A model generated the notes under the pieces. That model ran no database searches and was not told the origin of the DNA. It saw nothing but the letters and a program-made list of their open reading frames with translations. From assembly GCF_032854445.1 (NCBI RefSeq), contig NC_088300.1, forward strand, positions 69,602,984 through 69,666,983: 64,000 nt of DNA. Reading direction: 5' to 3'. The position numbers were made by a program, and so were the translations under genes. Shown piece after piece: positions 47,789 to 60,963 of the stretch (the first letter of the stretch is position 1; each line of letters opens with the position of its first letter). The stretch comes from Liolophura sinensis (taxonomy: Eukaryota > Mollusca > Polyplacophora > Chitonida > Chitonidae).

Positions 47789-50082
47789 TATATAAATGAA
47801 TTTGAATTAGAGTCAACACACATTTTCCAGAATGTTGCAGTTCAGATCTGCACGATGGCTTAAAGTTGGTTAATAAACTGATCCAACCATTAGGTCAAAG
47901 AGAAACGAAGTCTAAAACATATGGAGACATTCATTTTATTTATTCAATAAAATATTTAAAACGTCTTACCTTACAATTTATAAATAAAGATAATAAACAA
48001 GGAGTCTGTTCTATCCCTTAATAGGCTAACACAAAAGACATTGGTGTTACATATATTCAAAGAGTGAGGATGACAATACATTGATATTAATTTGATCTTG
48101 ATCGTTAATTTTAGTATTGAATAACAAAGTATTAACTTTTGTTGAACGAAAGGAAATCAAATCAAATTTTACCCAACCAATTTGAATAAGATTAAATAAC
48201 CTTTTGAAAGAGGGATGCGCATATTGAATTGGCTGGGCAATTATTTTTCATTGTTAGGTACCTGAGACGCAAGGAAGAGATAAGGCAAGGAATAGTAAAG
48301 GCGGTTCGTTTTGTATAAAATGATTTGTAACACATCAGTTTAAAGACCACATATATGCTTACATGTAAAAGAAGCTAAGCTCTGTAGCCGGATAAACCGC
48401 ATGGTGGAATATTTAACTTGGTCAGTCAAGATTTATTGACTGCTGATTATATATGAGATAATACAGTGTCCAATTTTCGAAGATTAAAGGTTACTTGAAT
48501 TGGCGTTATCTTGTGATTTTCTGAAAGGTTTTCACACGCCTGGCAATCTTCTTCTATGGTGTCATTGTGTCGTGTCATTTTCCTTAGACACATTGTTGAT
48601 TCTTGAACACAATGGAGTTTTTGAAGCCATTTTCATGTGTAATAAACAAACGACACAGACTTTTTTGTCCCTCGGGCTTCGGAGCCACAGTTCAAACAAT
48701 CTTAACAATGCTAAGACAACAGTTGATGTGGGGACAACTTTTCAGTTATAATACGTCGATTTTCTTCGTTGTTTTTAATGAAAAGTAAGCAGTGGGTGTG
48801 TACAGACGGGATCGATGCCAAGTCAGTGATTGTTGACATTCCAGACAAGGGTGTCTGAGTCTTTTATGAAAGGGTGTCAAGAATCCCACCAAGGAGGACT
48901 CAATTCCCAAGAAAGATTTGTTCGGTCGATAGATTCATTTGCCCTCTAGGAGCAATATACTCCTCTCTTCACGTGTGCGACCCGTAATTTGCCGATCAGC
49001 AAGTAAAAGGCGTCTGTTTATAGCTAAGCCAAAACAAAGACAAGGAGGTTTGTTTGACACGGCACTGGAACAAGCTTCACAAGCCCTTCCGGTCAACAGC
49101 AGGCGTAACCAGGGTGACATCAATTGATGCGAGGTTGTGACCGACAAACAATGCCTAGCGATCGACGACTTCAGTAATTAATGATTATAGCCTATTAATA
49201 ACGACACACTTCGTACTGTGTATGAAGTTGGGATTTTCTTTTTTGTTCTTTTTCTAACTGTTTATGGATACAATAAAAGTTTCAGACGTTGATCGTAAGT
49301 CAAGTTAGAGTTAAATTATACGGTTTCCTGGTTTTCAACCCACATATTAACTTTATTTAGTTATTAGGTCAAATGCGTGGTATTACGGTAGGGAACATTG
49401 ACCCCCTAACACAAATATTTTATTGTTATTTATTTGTAAAACGTCACTGGTTCTGTATAGATATGCTTGCACAGCAAAAAGGTAATTCTCAAGCATTTCA
49501 CCTAAGAATAGAGAATGATGTGTTTTTACACAGCTAAGATCCAGCTCTCTGCTGGCTGGAAATGTTGAGCGATCATGCCCACTACGTTTAATCTGAGAAA
49601 AACGCGTCGGATCTGCATATATTGGATTTGAACTCACTCCTTCCTCCACAAATGTTACTGATGAACTAATCTGATCACACGCTGAGGTGAAGGTACTCAG
49701 AAAGAGCAGGTGTTTGCAACATGTACCGCTGAACATACACGTCTGCAGCTAGGGTGAGAGGGATACATCCATTATATTGCTGGCATTTGGTGATTTATGT
49801 CTGAAGAGTTAATTTGGTACCAGATAGACATGTGGCGTCTGAATTTCTTTAATAACGCATCGTGAAGTGTATAAAAACCTGGACATAATTCCGTAATATC
49901 CGTGCCTGTTGGGATCATTTACATCCCAAAGCGAAAACCTAATGGATATTACATCCATATATCACTGTGCTGTTGGAAAACCTCTACAGCTTGGACTGGC
50001 ATGAGAGATAGTGAAGAGATACCGAAGATTTAGGGCCAACCGAAGTCATTCTCAGTGTTTAATATATACCCATTTGATTAGG
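47789..50082. other. Long non-coding stretch, nothing recognised
   Basis: The left part is AT-rich. Frames on both strands at about 48.94-49.15 kb overlap in antisense and are unsupported. Confidence 0.45.
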
Positions 50083-50275
50083 TCTTTATTTATTTATGTT
50101 TCACTTACGTAACAGTGGGAAGGTGTATGGACGCTGGGAACCGGACAAGCGGAGAACACCGCCCTTCGTTAGAATTTTATGTCTCCGGAAAAACAGCGAG
50201 CATTGGATTTGAACCTGGGACATTATAGGTCAAAGGTTAGCGAATTTTCTCCAGTTCCTAGGCTAGCGAGGACCT
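50083..50275 (-). mobile_element. tRNA-derived SINE of another family (SINE-C)
   Basis: On the minus strand: TCGCTAGCCTAGGAACTGGA as A-box region, then CCCAGGTTCAAATCCAATGC with a near-perfect B-box about 50 bp on. The body has TCCGCTTGTCCGGTTCCCAG and GTTACGTAAGTGAAACATA, with an AAATAAATAAA tail. The body differs from SINE-A and SINE-B, although GTAAGTGAAA resembles SINE-A's TATAAGTGAAA. This is a single copy in the window. Confidence 0.6.
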
Positions 50276-50542
50276 AATTGGAACAGCTTAGCCAAATAAA
50301 TTAACGCCATAGTTATTCTGCACGGCAATTGGTTCATGCATTTTCACCTTTTAGGCAACATTAATATGAAACTCAACTGCTTCCTCCCGAAATACGTTTA
50401 AAAGGTACGAACGTTACTCTACATCACATAAAGTAAATTTCTTTGGGTTTAGATTTTCATAGGAGAACATATCAAAACATGCAACAGAGCAAGTAGAGCT
50501 CTCAAATTAACCTGCATTTATGAGCGTGATGAGTGTAAACCC

Positions 50543-50741
50543 AAGCTGGGAAGTCACGCAAGTTTGATGTGCTCAAATGAAGGACATGATCTAAGTTAGG
50601 AAGTCGCACAAGTTTGAGGTACTCAAATGAAGAATGTGGCACAAGTTACGAAATCGTCCATTTTTGAGTGATCAAATGAAGGATGTGAGCCAAGCTAGGA
50701 AATCGTTCAAGTTCAAAGTGCTCAAGTGAAGGATTTGAAAC
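50543..50741. repeat. 50-bp minisatellite, 4 units
   Basis: Units start at 50543, 50593, 50643 and 50692. Each has AAGYTRGGAARTCG, a CAAGTTTGAGGT-like block and GTGCTCAAATGAAGGAT. Divergence between units is moderate. Confidence 0.85.
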
Positions 50742-52454
50742 ACATTGTAAAAGAAGATGTTTTCCTAGCGGCTTACTTCCCTCTGATACAAGCGATGTCC
50801 GTTTCAAAATGTCGTTTGGCAATTTTGTTTGCAGTTGCACAGTGGGACTCATCGGAGTGTTTAATAATGCAGTCTCTTTGTTATTTAGCCCAGGGCATTT
50901 AGAATGGTCTGAATTCAACTGCTAAACCTAACTTTGATCTAAAAGATGATGTTTTGGAAAACAGAAAAAAAAGATACATTAATAATATCACACTTGCTTG
51001 TAATAAGCTCTTGTTGAATCTGATTATTCGTGAAGAAAAAATATAAAAAGACGTCCCTAACTATCTCTAATGGCATTCTATTGAGCAATTACAACAATTA
51101 CAGTGTAATGTGTATTCAGTGTAGAGGCCGGGATTTGAGCTTAAAAGCTTTCAGATGTGAATTTGTTTTGCCCTCCGAGCTCGATTATTGCTCCGGCGTT
51201 TAGGATCCTCTGGTGCTAAATCAAAATCACCTGTTCAGGGTGAGTTATTACAAAAACGTTTAGCCCTTAAGTAATCTTATCTTAATTCTGCCCTCACTAA
51301 ATACAGCGTGCCAACGTTTCTTAATATAGGCACACTCCATCTACATGCTATCACCGCTGTAACGTTGTACATAATCTGCGCGTGTGGTATGTAGAAGGTT
51401 AGGGTTGAATAATTTATGTCTGGTATGCGTTAAGATTCCGCCAATTCTCGGTAAACCACTCCACATCAGCCCTGGTGGTCTGAGATAGAGGAGAGGGTCA
51501 TGACAACCAGACTGAACTCATGAAACAAGACAGCATGTGACCTTCCTTCACGAGCAGCTTACATAACATTACGGCCACATAGCTACCATTTGCGAGGCTA
51601 TTTCCTCGGTACTGGTGACTAAATTGACGACGGCAGATCTGGGTAAGCTCTGAAGGCCACATGACTGTACAAGGCCTTACAAGGACGAACAATCAGAGAT
51701 ACATGTAAGAAAAGAAACATTGTTCATCTTACAAAAGCGTTACATTTTCTTTGTTGCAGATTAATGCACGTAGAGAACATGCATGCGTTGTGTTTCTATA
51801 TTAAACGTCGATACCGATTGACCTAGTGACTGGCTGTCGGGTCATTAATGAGTACTTATGGAGGGCGTACAACAGACCGTGTCCTCACGGTCTCTCTAAT
51901 TTGTCAACCACAATTATGATCAGACTATACAACTCAAATATAATTGCGTTCACACGGAGCTTCATTTGCCGCGGATCGGCACATTTAAATGCAAGACTAC
52001 AAAATTCAGTTGGCTCACATAGCCTAAAAACGCGGATGGCCCAATCAGTTTTGACTCGTGCATAGCTCGAGGATAGATGGCTAACGAAATCAATTATCCT
52101 TCCCCTGTCTCTGTTTAAGGCGTATTTACCACAGCTGCTGTGAACCAGAAATGAACCTAAAATAACGCTTTCGGTACGGTTTGCCCCTAAAAAAATTGAA
52201 CGGAAACAAACATTGCAAGAGAGGAAACTCAAAGTTTCCAGACTTGAGGCGTGATATGTACACTAAGTTTGTCCTTGCCCACCTATTGACACCGATATGG
52301 TTTCCAACATTTACTGACTGTAGGTATCAGCAGATCTTCTTATCAAATACACTCAAGTCATAAAGTTAAACAACAATAGTGAAAATTTAAGCATAAGTGT
52401 CTAATAAGATTGCTATTAGCATCATTGCATTTTTTTTTACCCAATTCTGCCTAC
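50742..52454. other. Non-coding stretch, nothing recognised
   Basis: Around 51.83-52.23 kb both strands are open (79 and 115 codons). I recognise no domain on either. Confidence 0.45.
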
Positions 52455-52670
52455 GCCGTCATTCCAGGCTGCGTGTAAGTTTCTACTGTTTAAGCGTTAC
52501 AGTCAGAACAAATCGCTGAGATAAATGGAAGAGTAGCTGAATATCAAAGGTTACGCATGACCGTGTGCCAACTATTACAATATACTCATCGTCGTTGTTC
52601 TGGTATTACGCTTCACGCTGTAGACCTCTATCAGCAGCTTGAAACATCCTTTTAAGTATCCTATACATAC
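52455..52670 (+). repeat. Repeat E, copy 3
   Basis: CTACTGTTTAAGCGTTACAG, CAGAACAAATCGCTGAG, CAACTATTACAATATACTC and CACGCTGTAGACCTCTAT correspond in order to copies 1 and 2. This copy links the other two, because it keeps both the left block of copy 1 and the right block of copy 2. Confidence 0.6.
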
Positions 52671-55067
52671 TGGAAATTTAAGACCTGATTTTCTCTTGAA
52701 ATCCTGTCTTCATCTTGCAGAATGAAGGTTTTAGGTGTAGGCTTAATATCAAACAGATTAAGGGATAAAAATCCCAGGAATTTTCTTGGGATACGTTTAA
52801 AAATTAGAATAAAACTGAGGGAAATTTTTTTTTATATTTTATGGGAAGTACTGTTAAAAATAGGATTGTAATTATGAACAAGGTCCGTACCCCAGGTGCG
52901 AGCAGAAGTGTGCTAATTCGTGTCAACAGAAATAAATGTCTAGAATTCTTGGCCAGGAAGATGTCCCAGCTGCCGAGGGGATACATGAATCACTGTAGTC
53001 GTCTGAACATACTATCAGAGAAAAATGTTCCTGACAGCAAAATGCTGTTACAAACCCAGATGCATTTAGCTTCACTAGTTGTGCGGAATTATGGTTAGAA
53101 TATCAAGATAGCAGTATATCAGATCTATCTATAACCAGTGATTGTGTATCAACTGACCTTTGATTGATGTGTTTTGGCACCTATTCATTTCAGGCATAAA
53201 TTTGCATACTTTCCAAACTGACATGATGTGACGGTTGCAAACTGTACAGCCCCTGTTTGATGTTAGAGTCAAATAGACAAAGCCCAGGAGCCTCTGTCGG
53301 GTTAATTTTTCTAGGATGATAGGAAATTATTTTTAAAAAGAAAACATCTTTTACAAAGAAAATATTTTAGTTGTAAAACATACATCGAAAATTATCATTT
53401 ATATGCAAGAAATTACATGTTAAAATGTTTCAGTCACCGTGATAAATATTTTGGAATTTTTTTTTACCCATAACATTGTAAGTCTGCCAGATTTGCTTGA
53501 AAATGAAGATGTGTAGATTATGTAAAATTGAAGTTTCCACGAAAAGATTGATCCTGTGGAATTCTCGTAAACTCTGACAGGAGAAGGATATTTCTAACAG
53601 TTATTATCTGTCAGGTTTATCCAAAGGCTCTGTTCGAACTGAGCAGACTGTAAATAGTCTTTCCGTGGAAATTTCTCAAATTGAGAAGATTTCAGATCTT
53701 TATGCATTTAGCATACATGGTGACAGCATCCATAAAAATGAAAAAAGAAGCTAAATCCCATAATTGATGTGGCTGAATTTATTATCGATGAATTATTTAT
53801 CATATGACTTAATAAAAATCTTACACATTCAACTAGACAGAGTTCCCAGGTTTTGTAGAAGGGAATGTGAATGGGAAACTGATGGGCTTACGCAAAGAGT
53901 TTCAAATCGCAGTGAGAACACATGATTTTTTTTTGTCATAAAACAACATTTCTTGAGCACTACAGAAGAGTTTTATGAGCCCGAATACACAAGAAACAAT
54001 AAAAAAGAACAAAAGGCTACACAGTTTGGGCTGCTTTGCTAAAGGCCGGAATGGAGGTCTTTTACAAGTTGGGCAATTTTCTGCCCGTTACTCCCCAGGT
54101 TGGTGTAGTCATGCCTCTCATATGTTCAATATGACGTATATTAAAATGTAAGCTGCTGCAAGTGGGGAAATTTCATTGGTCGCCGGCTTTGCACAAATGT
54201 TTAGGGTCATATTTCATGCAGCAAAATAAGATATCTTTGCTTTTTGAAAGCTTGAATCCTCACAGCTTGCTCCAGTCTGCAAACGAACTGACCACCGAAC
54301 TTTATGTGTTTCCGTCAATGTCTAATGAACCTGTACAGCGGACTGGATCCGGAGGTTTTTGACTTACGCATATATGGAAAGCTAATACAAGAGGGTGAAT
54401 GTAAATCGGCAAAAAAAGGAACAGCAATCAGCTGCATCTGTGCTACTCATGAGCGTGACAAAATCCAGTGGTTGTCACGCCATCGCGTGGATTCTTCAGA
54501 GACCGCCACGGTAAAACGGTTATTTGTTGGCTCTCAGAATCAGCCAATCAGGCATGGCATCAGTGTGGTGAAGCTGCTGTCTCGCGTGATATATAAGAAA
54601 GCCTGTGAGACTGAGGATTCGTAGCCAAGTGGCACTGTTCACACCATATCCACTATTGTAAAGTCAATACTAGTAGATTACCTCCCTTGTGCTGACAATC
54701 CAGCGCCGAAAATAATAAAATACGTTACGTATCATAGAAGAGAAAAGCAAGACGACATAGCTTAAATATTTGATACTATTGAATCGAACCGTCATCAAAA
54801 TATACGGTTCCACGTATAATGGGTTTGGGTGACTCTTCGTTTTACATTTATAAGAATATACCGGTAAACCTGGTTTGTAACACTTGCAAGCCTTGTATTT
54901 TACTGATTACCTTAATCACTGTTATGGTGCAGGGGCGCTAAGTACATCAGATGCCTCCATTAGTACAGATCATAAGATCTGAACCGTGCGACCAGTTATT
55001 CTGCTTAAAACATGTGCTGGACGAAAGTTAGATACGTGACGAAGATCGGTAGTTTAATTATTCCAAT
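52671..55067. other. Long non-coding stretch, nothing recognised
   Basis: A 106-codon plus frame (54304-54624) and shorter ones show no recognisable motif. No arrays or SINE pieces were seen. Confidence 0.45.
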
Positions 55068-55138
55068 CATGAACCTGACCACTGTCACACAAGTGAAAAA
55101 TTACTGACACACCAATCAAATAAACACAATAAAATAAA
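55068..55138 (+). mobile_element. Decayed SINE-A tail
   Basis: ATGAACCTGACCACTGTCAC, ACAAGTGAAAAATTACTGA and CACACCAATCAAATAAACA match GGCCGCCGTC, AAGTGAAATATT and AACACCAATCAAATAAATA in order. The GAGTACGGCG core is lost. Confidence 0.65.
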
Positions 55139-58100
55139 ACATTCTATCAACCCCAGTAACAATATGTATAACGATGCATTCCTTGTTATTTCCTTCGCAA
55201 TTTTTGTGTTTACATTCTGTTATAACTAGCCAACCTCTACGATTCTGAAATAAGGCCTAAATTTTATTTTCCAAGTACTTATTTTACGAGTTAACCTTGA
55301 CTTACAACAATTACAGAGATAAACACAGCCACACATGGTTATTACCATATGTTTTGCTATCTGGTTTATCTGTAGTAATCCTTCACGTCAGATTTTGTTG
55401 GAAACCAGAGAAAATACAAACTTCGATGTATAATTTGTAACTAAAGTCTTACATCACATATTTCCACCAAATTAATTCTAATCATCTCATATGCATTGCG
55501 CATTATGAAAATCTAGCACAGTCAGGGTGTTTCTTTTTAAGAAAGTGGGTTTGTTGCAGAAGTATGTAAAGTCATCTTCTTCAGGCCTACAGTACTCAGT
55601 ATTATAACAGAATGAAGGATGTGGACGTTTTTATTATATTTGATAGTCGAATAGTTGTATAGAAAACTATTTTACATCTCAGACCAAAGGAAACTTACTG
55701 TCAGTGGGATTTAGAGAGGCAATATAGCGCTAATTTATTATACGAAATACTGCAAACGGGCGTGTTCGACATTTTGTATGGGGAATAAAAGCTTTGCCGT
55801 GTTTGACGCTCAGATTTACACGCCATGTTGCTGGATGGCAAGTAGTATTCAACCAACGTAAGGCTGTGCGACGACTACTGACCGCGCACTGTCTCAATGT
55901 GTTGAGGAATTTACAAATTCCCAATCTAAGGCTGGGATTCTAGAATCTGAAATTTTATTTGTGACGTTTTAGATCACCCGATTTCCATGACGTCATCAAG
56001 GATTCGGTGTATTGGCAACAGGCTGCTCACTTGAAATATCACACGACCAGTAATCAAACTCATGGTTCAGTGCGATCGAAAATGGCACTGTCTTCCTTCA
56101 CGAGTGTTTCTGTGGAATAATACCCCAGAGCCGAGTTCCAAATGGCATGTGCCACAAGCAGACAGTCCTGTTCTGTTCCCTACTCAAAGAGCTTATATGA
56201 AACCATATGCTGAGTTATTTAATCTGCATTCTTCCTGTTATTTTTAGCCGCATCTCTAAGTGCGACATTGGCCTATGGAGGGTTGTACGTGCATTTGTCC
56301 GTCAGGTCAGTAGGTTCCGGAATAGCAAGCTGCGAGCTTCACCATCGCTCCAGTCTGACTGCGGACCCGTCTCCACCGCGCAGCTGCTTTGGGCTGCGCA
56401 TGGGCACAGCATGCCTGAGAGAAATCACAATGCTTTATAGATACACATATACTGACGATACTCACACCAACCGCTAAAGCTCATGAATAATACAAGATTG
56501 TTACACGTTTTATGCTTTGCTAGCTGTGATATCAATACATCACTCCGCAAGGCACACGGAAAGTCTCCATAAGGCATCTATGTGACCGCCGCGGTATCAC
56601 GGCTATACGTATGAAGGTTGCATTGGCTTGCATTATCATCGAGAGACACCACTTGTAGGAAGCCAACCCGATTGCTTGATTGAATCACCCATTCATTTGT
56701 TTTCTGGTGTATTGCATGATTTCATTCGGTAACGAAATTAATTCTGAAATATATGAAAATATGGTTTTATCAATTGGATTTTATTTATTTTACTTATTTA
56801 TTGCTTGTAATACTTGAAATCTTTAATGGCTTATTTATGTGTGAAAACAACCATCAGAGATAGATTTCTTTGCATATTCTTGGTTTCAACCCGGGGTTCG
56901 TTTGGCTTTGAAAATTCATATTTAAATGCGATTGATAGAACTGGGGACTTTGTATCAAACAATCATGTCTATGAAATGGTGTACTGAATCTTCCGCTCTC
57001 TGTTCTTTTTTCTGCACTTAGTGGCATAAAGCTGTTAAAAGGTGCTGAGTCCGGGTTGACGTGACAATCTTGATTCCAGTGAAATATTCTACAATGTGGT
57101 GTAAAACAGCAAGGCGACTGTAAAGATTGCTAACAACAGGGTGAACAAAGCGATTAGGAATTTAAATATGTTGTCACGTAACACATGCGTGGCTTCTATC
57201 CTAAAGGAAGATATTAAACTCTCGTCTTGCAGGAGTAATTATTCTCGAGAAAATTACTTATAAAAAGTGAATGAATGGTAAAAAAGTGGCCAATCAGTAT
57301 TCAAATGACTATGAAAATAACTTATTCATTCCATGGACAGGAAGGTGTTTGGAATGAGTCATAGATTTATGGGCTATCTTTTTACACACTCATGTACTTA
57401 CAATATGGGTGTTTAGTGGAAGCGGGTGACTTTGTAATGTAAATACAAGTATGCTTCGATATTAGTAATACGGTACTGTGATGTTCGGTCGGAAGACGTG
57501 GTTTGTTGGGAGGGACTCATGAGAGCTAACAATGTAGCAGAAAAACTGATGATGAAGCCCTTAATAGATGCATGGAGGTTTGAAGTTCAGGAATGTTTGA
57601 AGAATTTTCACAGTAACAATAATAATGATGAAATGGATGCTACTTTCACTTGGTAACAAAAGGAAGTTACGAAAGGAAGATTGTTGTCTTTGCTATCTCT
57701 TGTAGCAAAAGTATCTATATGCAAACATGGCTTTTATAACACCAACCACGAACATGAAGAAAGATAAGGAAGAATTTGAACGCTATGTGACCGGACAGCT
57801 TTCACGTAATGTATGGAACATCAATTAATGTCAAGCCCCAGACGATCGACGAAGACATCCATAGTTACCGAACTCCAATTGTCCGTGTACGTGTACCAGA
57901 TAGTTACCTATACACGGCATCCTCTTATAGTCCAGAACACGGTGTGCTTAACACACGACGTGTCGATGTCAAAGTCGGGATGCTTACTGAACACTGACCA
58001 TTATCCACCAGGAGCCTAAATTGATTCCAAACAAGCCATTAAAAGCAACTTTAAGGTATGATGATACGGCTATTGTAACTGTGAACCAAAAACAACATCA

Positions 58101-58802
58101 ATAAAGAGCATACACACGAAAAGGATATGCCAGAGGGTTTGTATAACGCGATGGCCTGATGACATGTTGTCACGAAACTTTCAAAACCCCTGATGCGTGG
58201 GCTTAATCTTGAGTTTCGCCGCTATAACCAGGTATTGCATGAGCCGATAATATAAAACCGTGTATACATGAGTTAAGCATGGATGATACAAACTTATGGC
58301 TGATAACAACCCATTCCAAGTACAGCGGATACCGCTCTTTATTAATGAAGATAACTCTTTCCGATTAGGCCAGTCAACAACAAATAATAATGGAATGCTG
58401 AAATCGATTTACGATAACCATTTCTGTCGGGTGATGATATGTAACTCGCTATTTGTGCTCATCTTAAAAGTCTGGTGTTGGGCATCGTCAAAGATCAGGC
58501 CCTAAGACATTAAAAATCATTCTCAAGAGCTCCTTCCGGTTATGATCAAATAATGTTTGTAGCACAAAAACACAAACCTCTTGAACTGACCAAGTTAATC
58601 AGCTTTATCTGTTAGTGTCTTTAAATAAGTTTAAGTACTACATTTCCGTTAAATCAGCATCGATTAGGACGGTAAACAAAAAAGACTTTCAATGTTATTA
58701 TCGTTTGTATGTGTTTCGTGAATGAACAAAAGTACATTATAGGATTACACTGAATTTGTCCGTTTCATTTCTGTAACAACTATATATATCTCAAGTGCAT
58801 AT
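55139..58802. other. Long non-coding stretch; one possible SINE-A scrap
   Basis: At about 57078-57112 the plus strand reads CAGTGAAATATTCTACAATG and then GTGTAAAAC. This resembles the SINE-A 3' end but is short. A GC-richer patch lies near 56.3-56.4 kb. The frames there and at 57.8-58.0 kb carry no recognisable domain. Confidence 0.4.
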
Positions 58803-58985
58803 GATTGATTAGTTTATTGATTTGTGATGAACGCCATGCTTAAGAGTTTCTCACGAGTTGAGGTACATGGATGGAGAAATTCGGCGTGTAGGAGTAAACC
58901 ACCAACCTTCGTCAGGTACCTGAAACATCTCTTGATTTAAAGCCTCAACAGAAACATCTAGAGTTGGATTCCAACACACGACCTG
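58803..58985 (-). mobile_element. SINE-like repeat (SINE-D), copy 1
   Basis: The plus strand carries a GATT-type tail, AACGCCATGCTTAAGAG, GTAAACCACCAACCTTCGTC, AGGTACCTGAAACATCTC and AGCCTCAACAGAAACATCTA. It ends GAGTTGGATTCCAACACAC, which in reverse complement resembles a B-box region. The block order is repeated at 59.02 kb. The element family is inferred from structure only. Confidence 0.5.
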
Positions 58986-59019
58986 TTTGATCGTATTCTT
59001 TTATAAGGTCTTATTTTCT

Positions 59020-59195
59020 ATCCATCTGCCGTTCTTAAGTAATCGATCTATTTATGTTATTTGTGTCTACCGCCGTACTACAGCCGCGTGTATGAGAAGA
59101 GGGTGTTTGTCGAGCAACAGAAAACCACCGGCCTTCAACAGATATCAGACAAACCTCTCATAAGAATCCACAGGAGAACCAGCAGTACCAGCTGG
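59020..59195 (-). mobile_element. SINE-like repeat (SINE-D), copy 2
   Basis: Blocks TACCGCCGTACTACAG, GAAAACCACCGGCCTTCAAC, AGATATCAGACAAACCTCTC and GAGAACCAGCAGTACCAGC follow the order of copy 1 in the same orientation, 200 bp downstream. Either two independent insertions or one old tandem duplication. Confidence 0.45.
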
Positions 59196-59656
59196 TCATT
59201 TTCATACTGACCGGGAAGACAGTTCAGTTTTTGTTGCATACAAAGTTTAACTCACTTAACCATGTTTGTCAGACAAACTGTGAACTTGTTCTTTTGACTT
59301 CTGTATACCAATCCATACCGGTTATTACCTGGTAATGTTGATACTGGCCCGGGTATCAGTCCGAGTTGCCCTCATTAGCCCGAGTGCAGTCAAAGACTGA
59401 TGCGGGTCTAGGGCTCAAGCCATTGCCGATGTTAAAATTACGAATGGTAGTCTATTAATTTATCATATATACACTGCGTTATTTCTCTTAGTAAAATTTC
59501 TAGGTTGAACACTTAAAAATAGTTAACTCTTAAATAAATACCAAAATTGGGTAGGTGAATATTAAAATCTTAAGTTATTGTGTCTCTCCCTCCAAAGCAT
59601 TAATCAAAATGTCATATTATCCCCAGTTTGTCTTACTCTGGTTTGAAAGTGTCAAA

Positions 59657-59659
<3 letters not shown>
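59196..59659. other. Non-coding stretch, nothing recognised
   Basis: No visible feature. Confidence 0.5.
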
Positions 59660-59695
<36 letters not shown>

Positions 59696-59745
59696 AATCG
59701 TTGTTAATAACAAACTCATAAACATTTCACTTGTGTCAAATATAA
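59660..59745 (-). repeat. (GATT)9 microsatellite, possible SINE-A tail
   Basis: Nine perfect GATT units occupy 59660-59695. The next bases read AATCGTTGTTAATAAC, AAACTCATAAACATTTCACT, which loosely follows the reversed SINE-A tail. The microsatellite is certain; its origin as a SINE tail is an inference. Confidence 0.6.
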
Positions 59746-60872
59746 CGCGTGGGCGTCGATTGAAGTGAAACAAACAAGGTGTCACTTTCCATGCCATACC
59801 TCCCATGGCTATGCGGTACCACAGAGCCCACGAAAATTAGTGCACAGGGGGTGGGGGAACTAGAAATTCGCCCTCCGTAACAAAACAGATGACATCCGCG
59901 GAAAACGAATGGAACAGAAAAAAGTTGATGTCGTTAATATATTAATTATAAATATGTTGATTGATTCTTACTGGAGAGGTATTCTGACTAAATTTTAGCC
60001 ATAAAATGAGATATGTATTTTGCCTCAAGTCTACATATTATTGGCTAGCAACGAAACCATTTTTGAGTGAGGGCTGTTGGAGGCATGCATCAAATTGTTA
60101 CATGACTGGAAAATTTTCAAACTTTGTCGACTGAGATTGAAATTTTGTACAATCAAATCAAGTACAATCCCTTCTTCGGGTATAGACAACAGAAAACAAC
60201 GACAAACCGGACAAACACCTTCTTTTTTTCTAATGTTTTACACAAAAGCCCTCAGTCGAAGATAACGTGTCAATATGTACCCAAACGCACTGCCGCTAAT
60301 GCTTTCGTCACCGAGTATATTATTGATATCTGAACACGTGAACCATATTGAACACAAATCCTTGATACATCAAACAAAACAGCTTGCATGCAATCATGAT
60401 CCTTTGTCGGTTAGTTAGATCTGTTTTCAGCATTTGCTTTCCTTCTCAAGAGGATATAATGAACAGCATTGCAACCCAGTTTTCTTTGAATTAAACCACG
60501 CTTTTCTGCACACAATATATGTATAGCATTCCAATCAGTATGGATTTTGCTTCCCAACAACAAATTATCTGTCATATTGTAAATATGTTATTGAGGCAGA
60601 AACCTAGAGGTCAAAGAAAGAGTTGTTTGAGTATCTACAAACTGTGTTGACGAACGGTGTAACGGGTTCTCTCTTTTGTGTTGCACTTAAAACTTTTAAA
60701 TAGTACATGTTAATTTATGGTAAAGGCTTTCAAACTTCAGACTAGAATATGCAGGGTCGGCTGGAGTTGAAAATTGCAATGGCCTCTAAACACTGTGCAC
60801 TTTTACTCTGCTAGCTATATCTTTTTTTCCAAATGGTTGTCCGGAAGAGATCTTAATACGACATTAAATACG
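59746..60872. other. Non-coding stretch; possible SINE-B tail at right end
   Basis: Just before the TATG array the plus strand reads CTTAATACGACATTAAATAC, resembling GAGTACGACGTTAAAC of SINE-B. No body is recognisable upstream. Nothing else was seen. Confidence 0.4.
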
Positions 60873-60920
60873 TATGTATGTATGTATGTATGTATGTATG
60901 TATGTATGTATGTATGTATG
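60873..60920. repeat. (TATG)12 microsatellite
   Basis: Twelve perfect units, followed by about 40 bp of degenerate TATG-like sequence up to the SINE-B tail. It lies where the simple-repeat tail of the minus-strand SINE-B should be. Confidence 0.95.
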
Positions 60921-60963
60921 TAGGTATATATGTAAGTATGTATATGAATATATGTCTGAAAGT

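Noticed and set aside
51826-52232. Overlapping plus (79) and minus (115) codon frames
   Set aside because: Antisense overlap without a motif on either strand, and no splice signals that I trust.
54304-54624. 106-codon plus frame
   Set aside because: No recognisable domain and no similarity to a family that I know. The length is compatible with chance in 64 kb on six frames.
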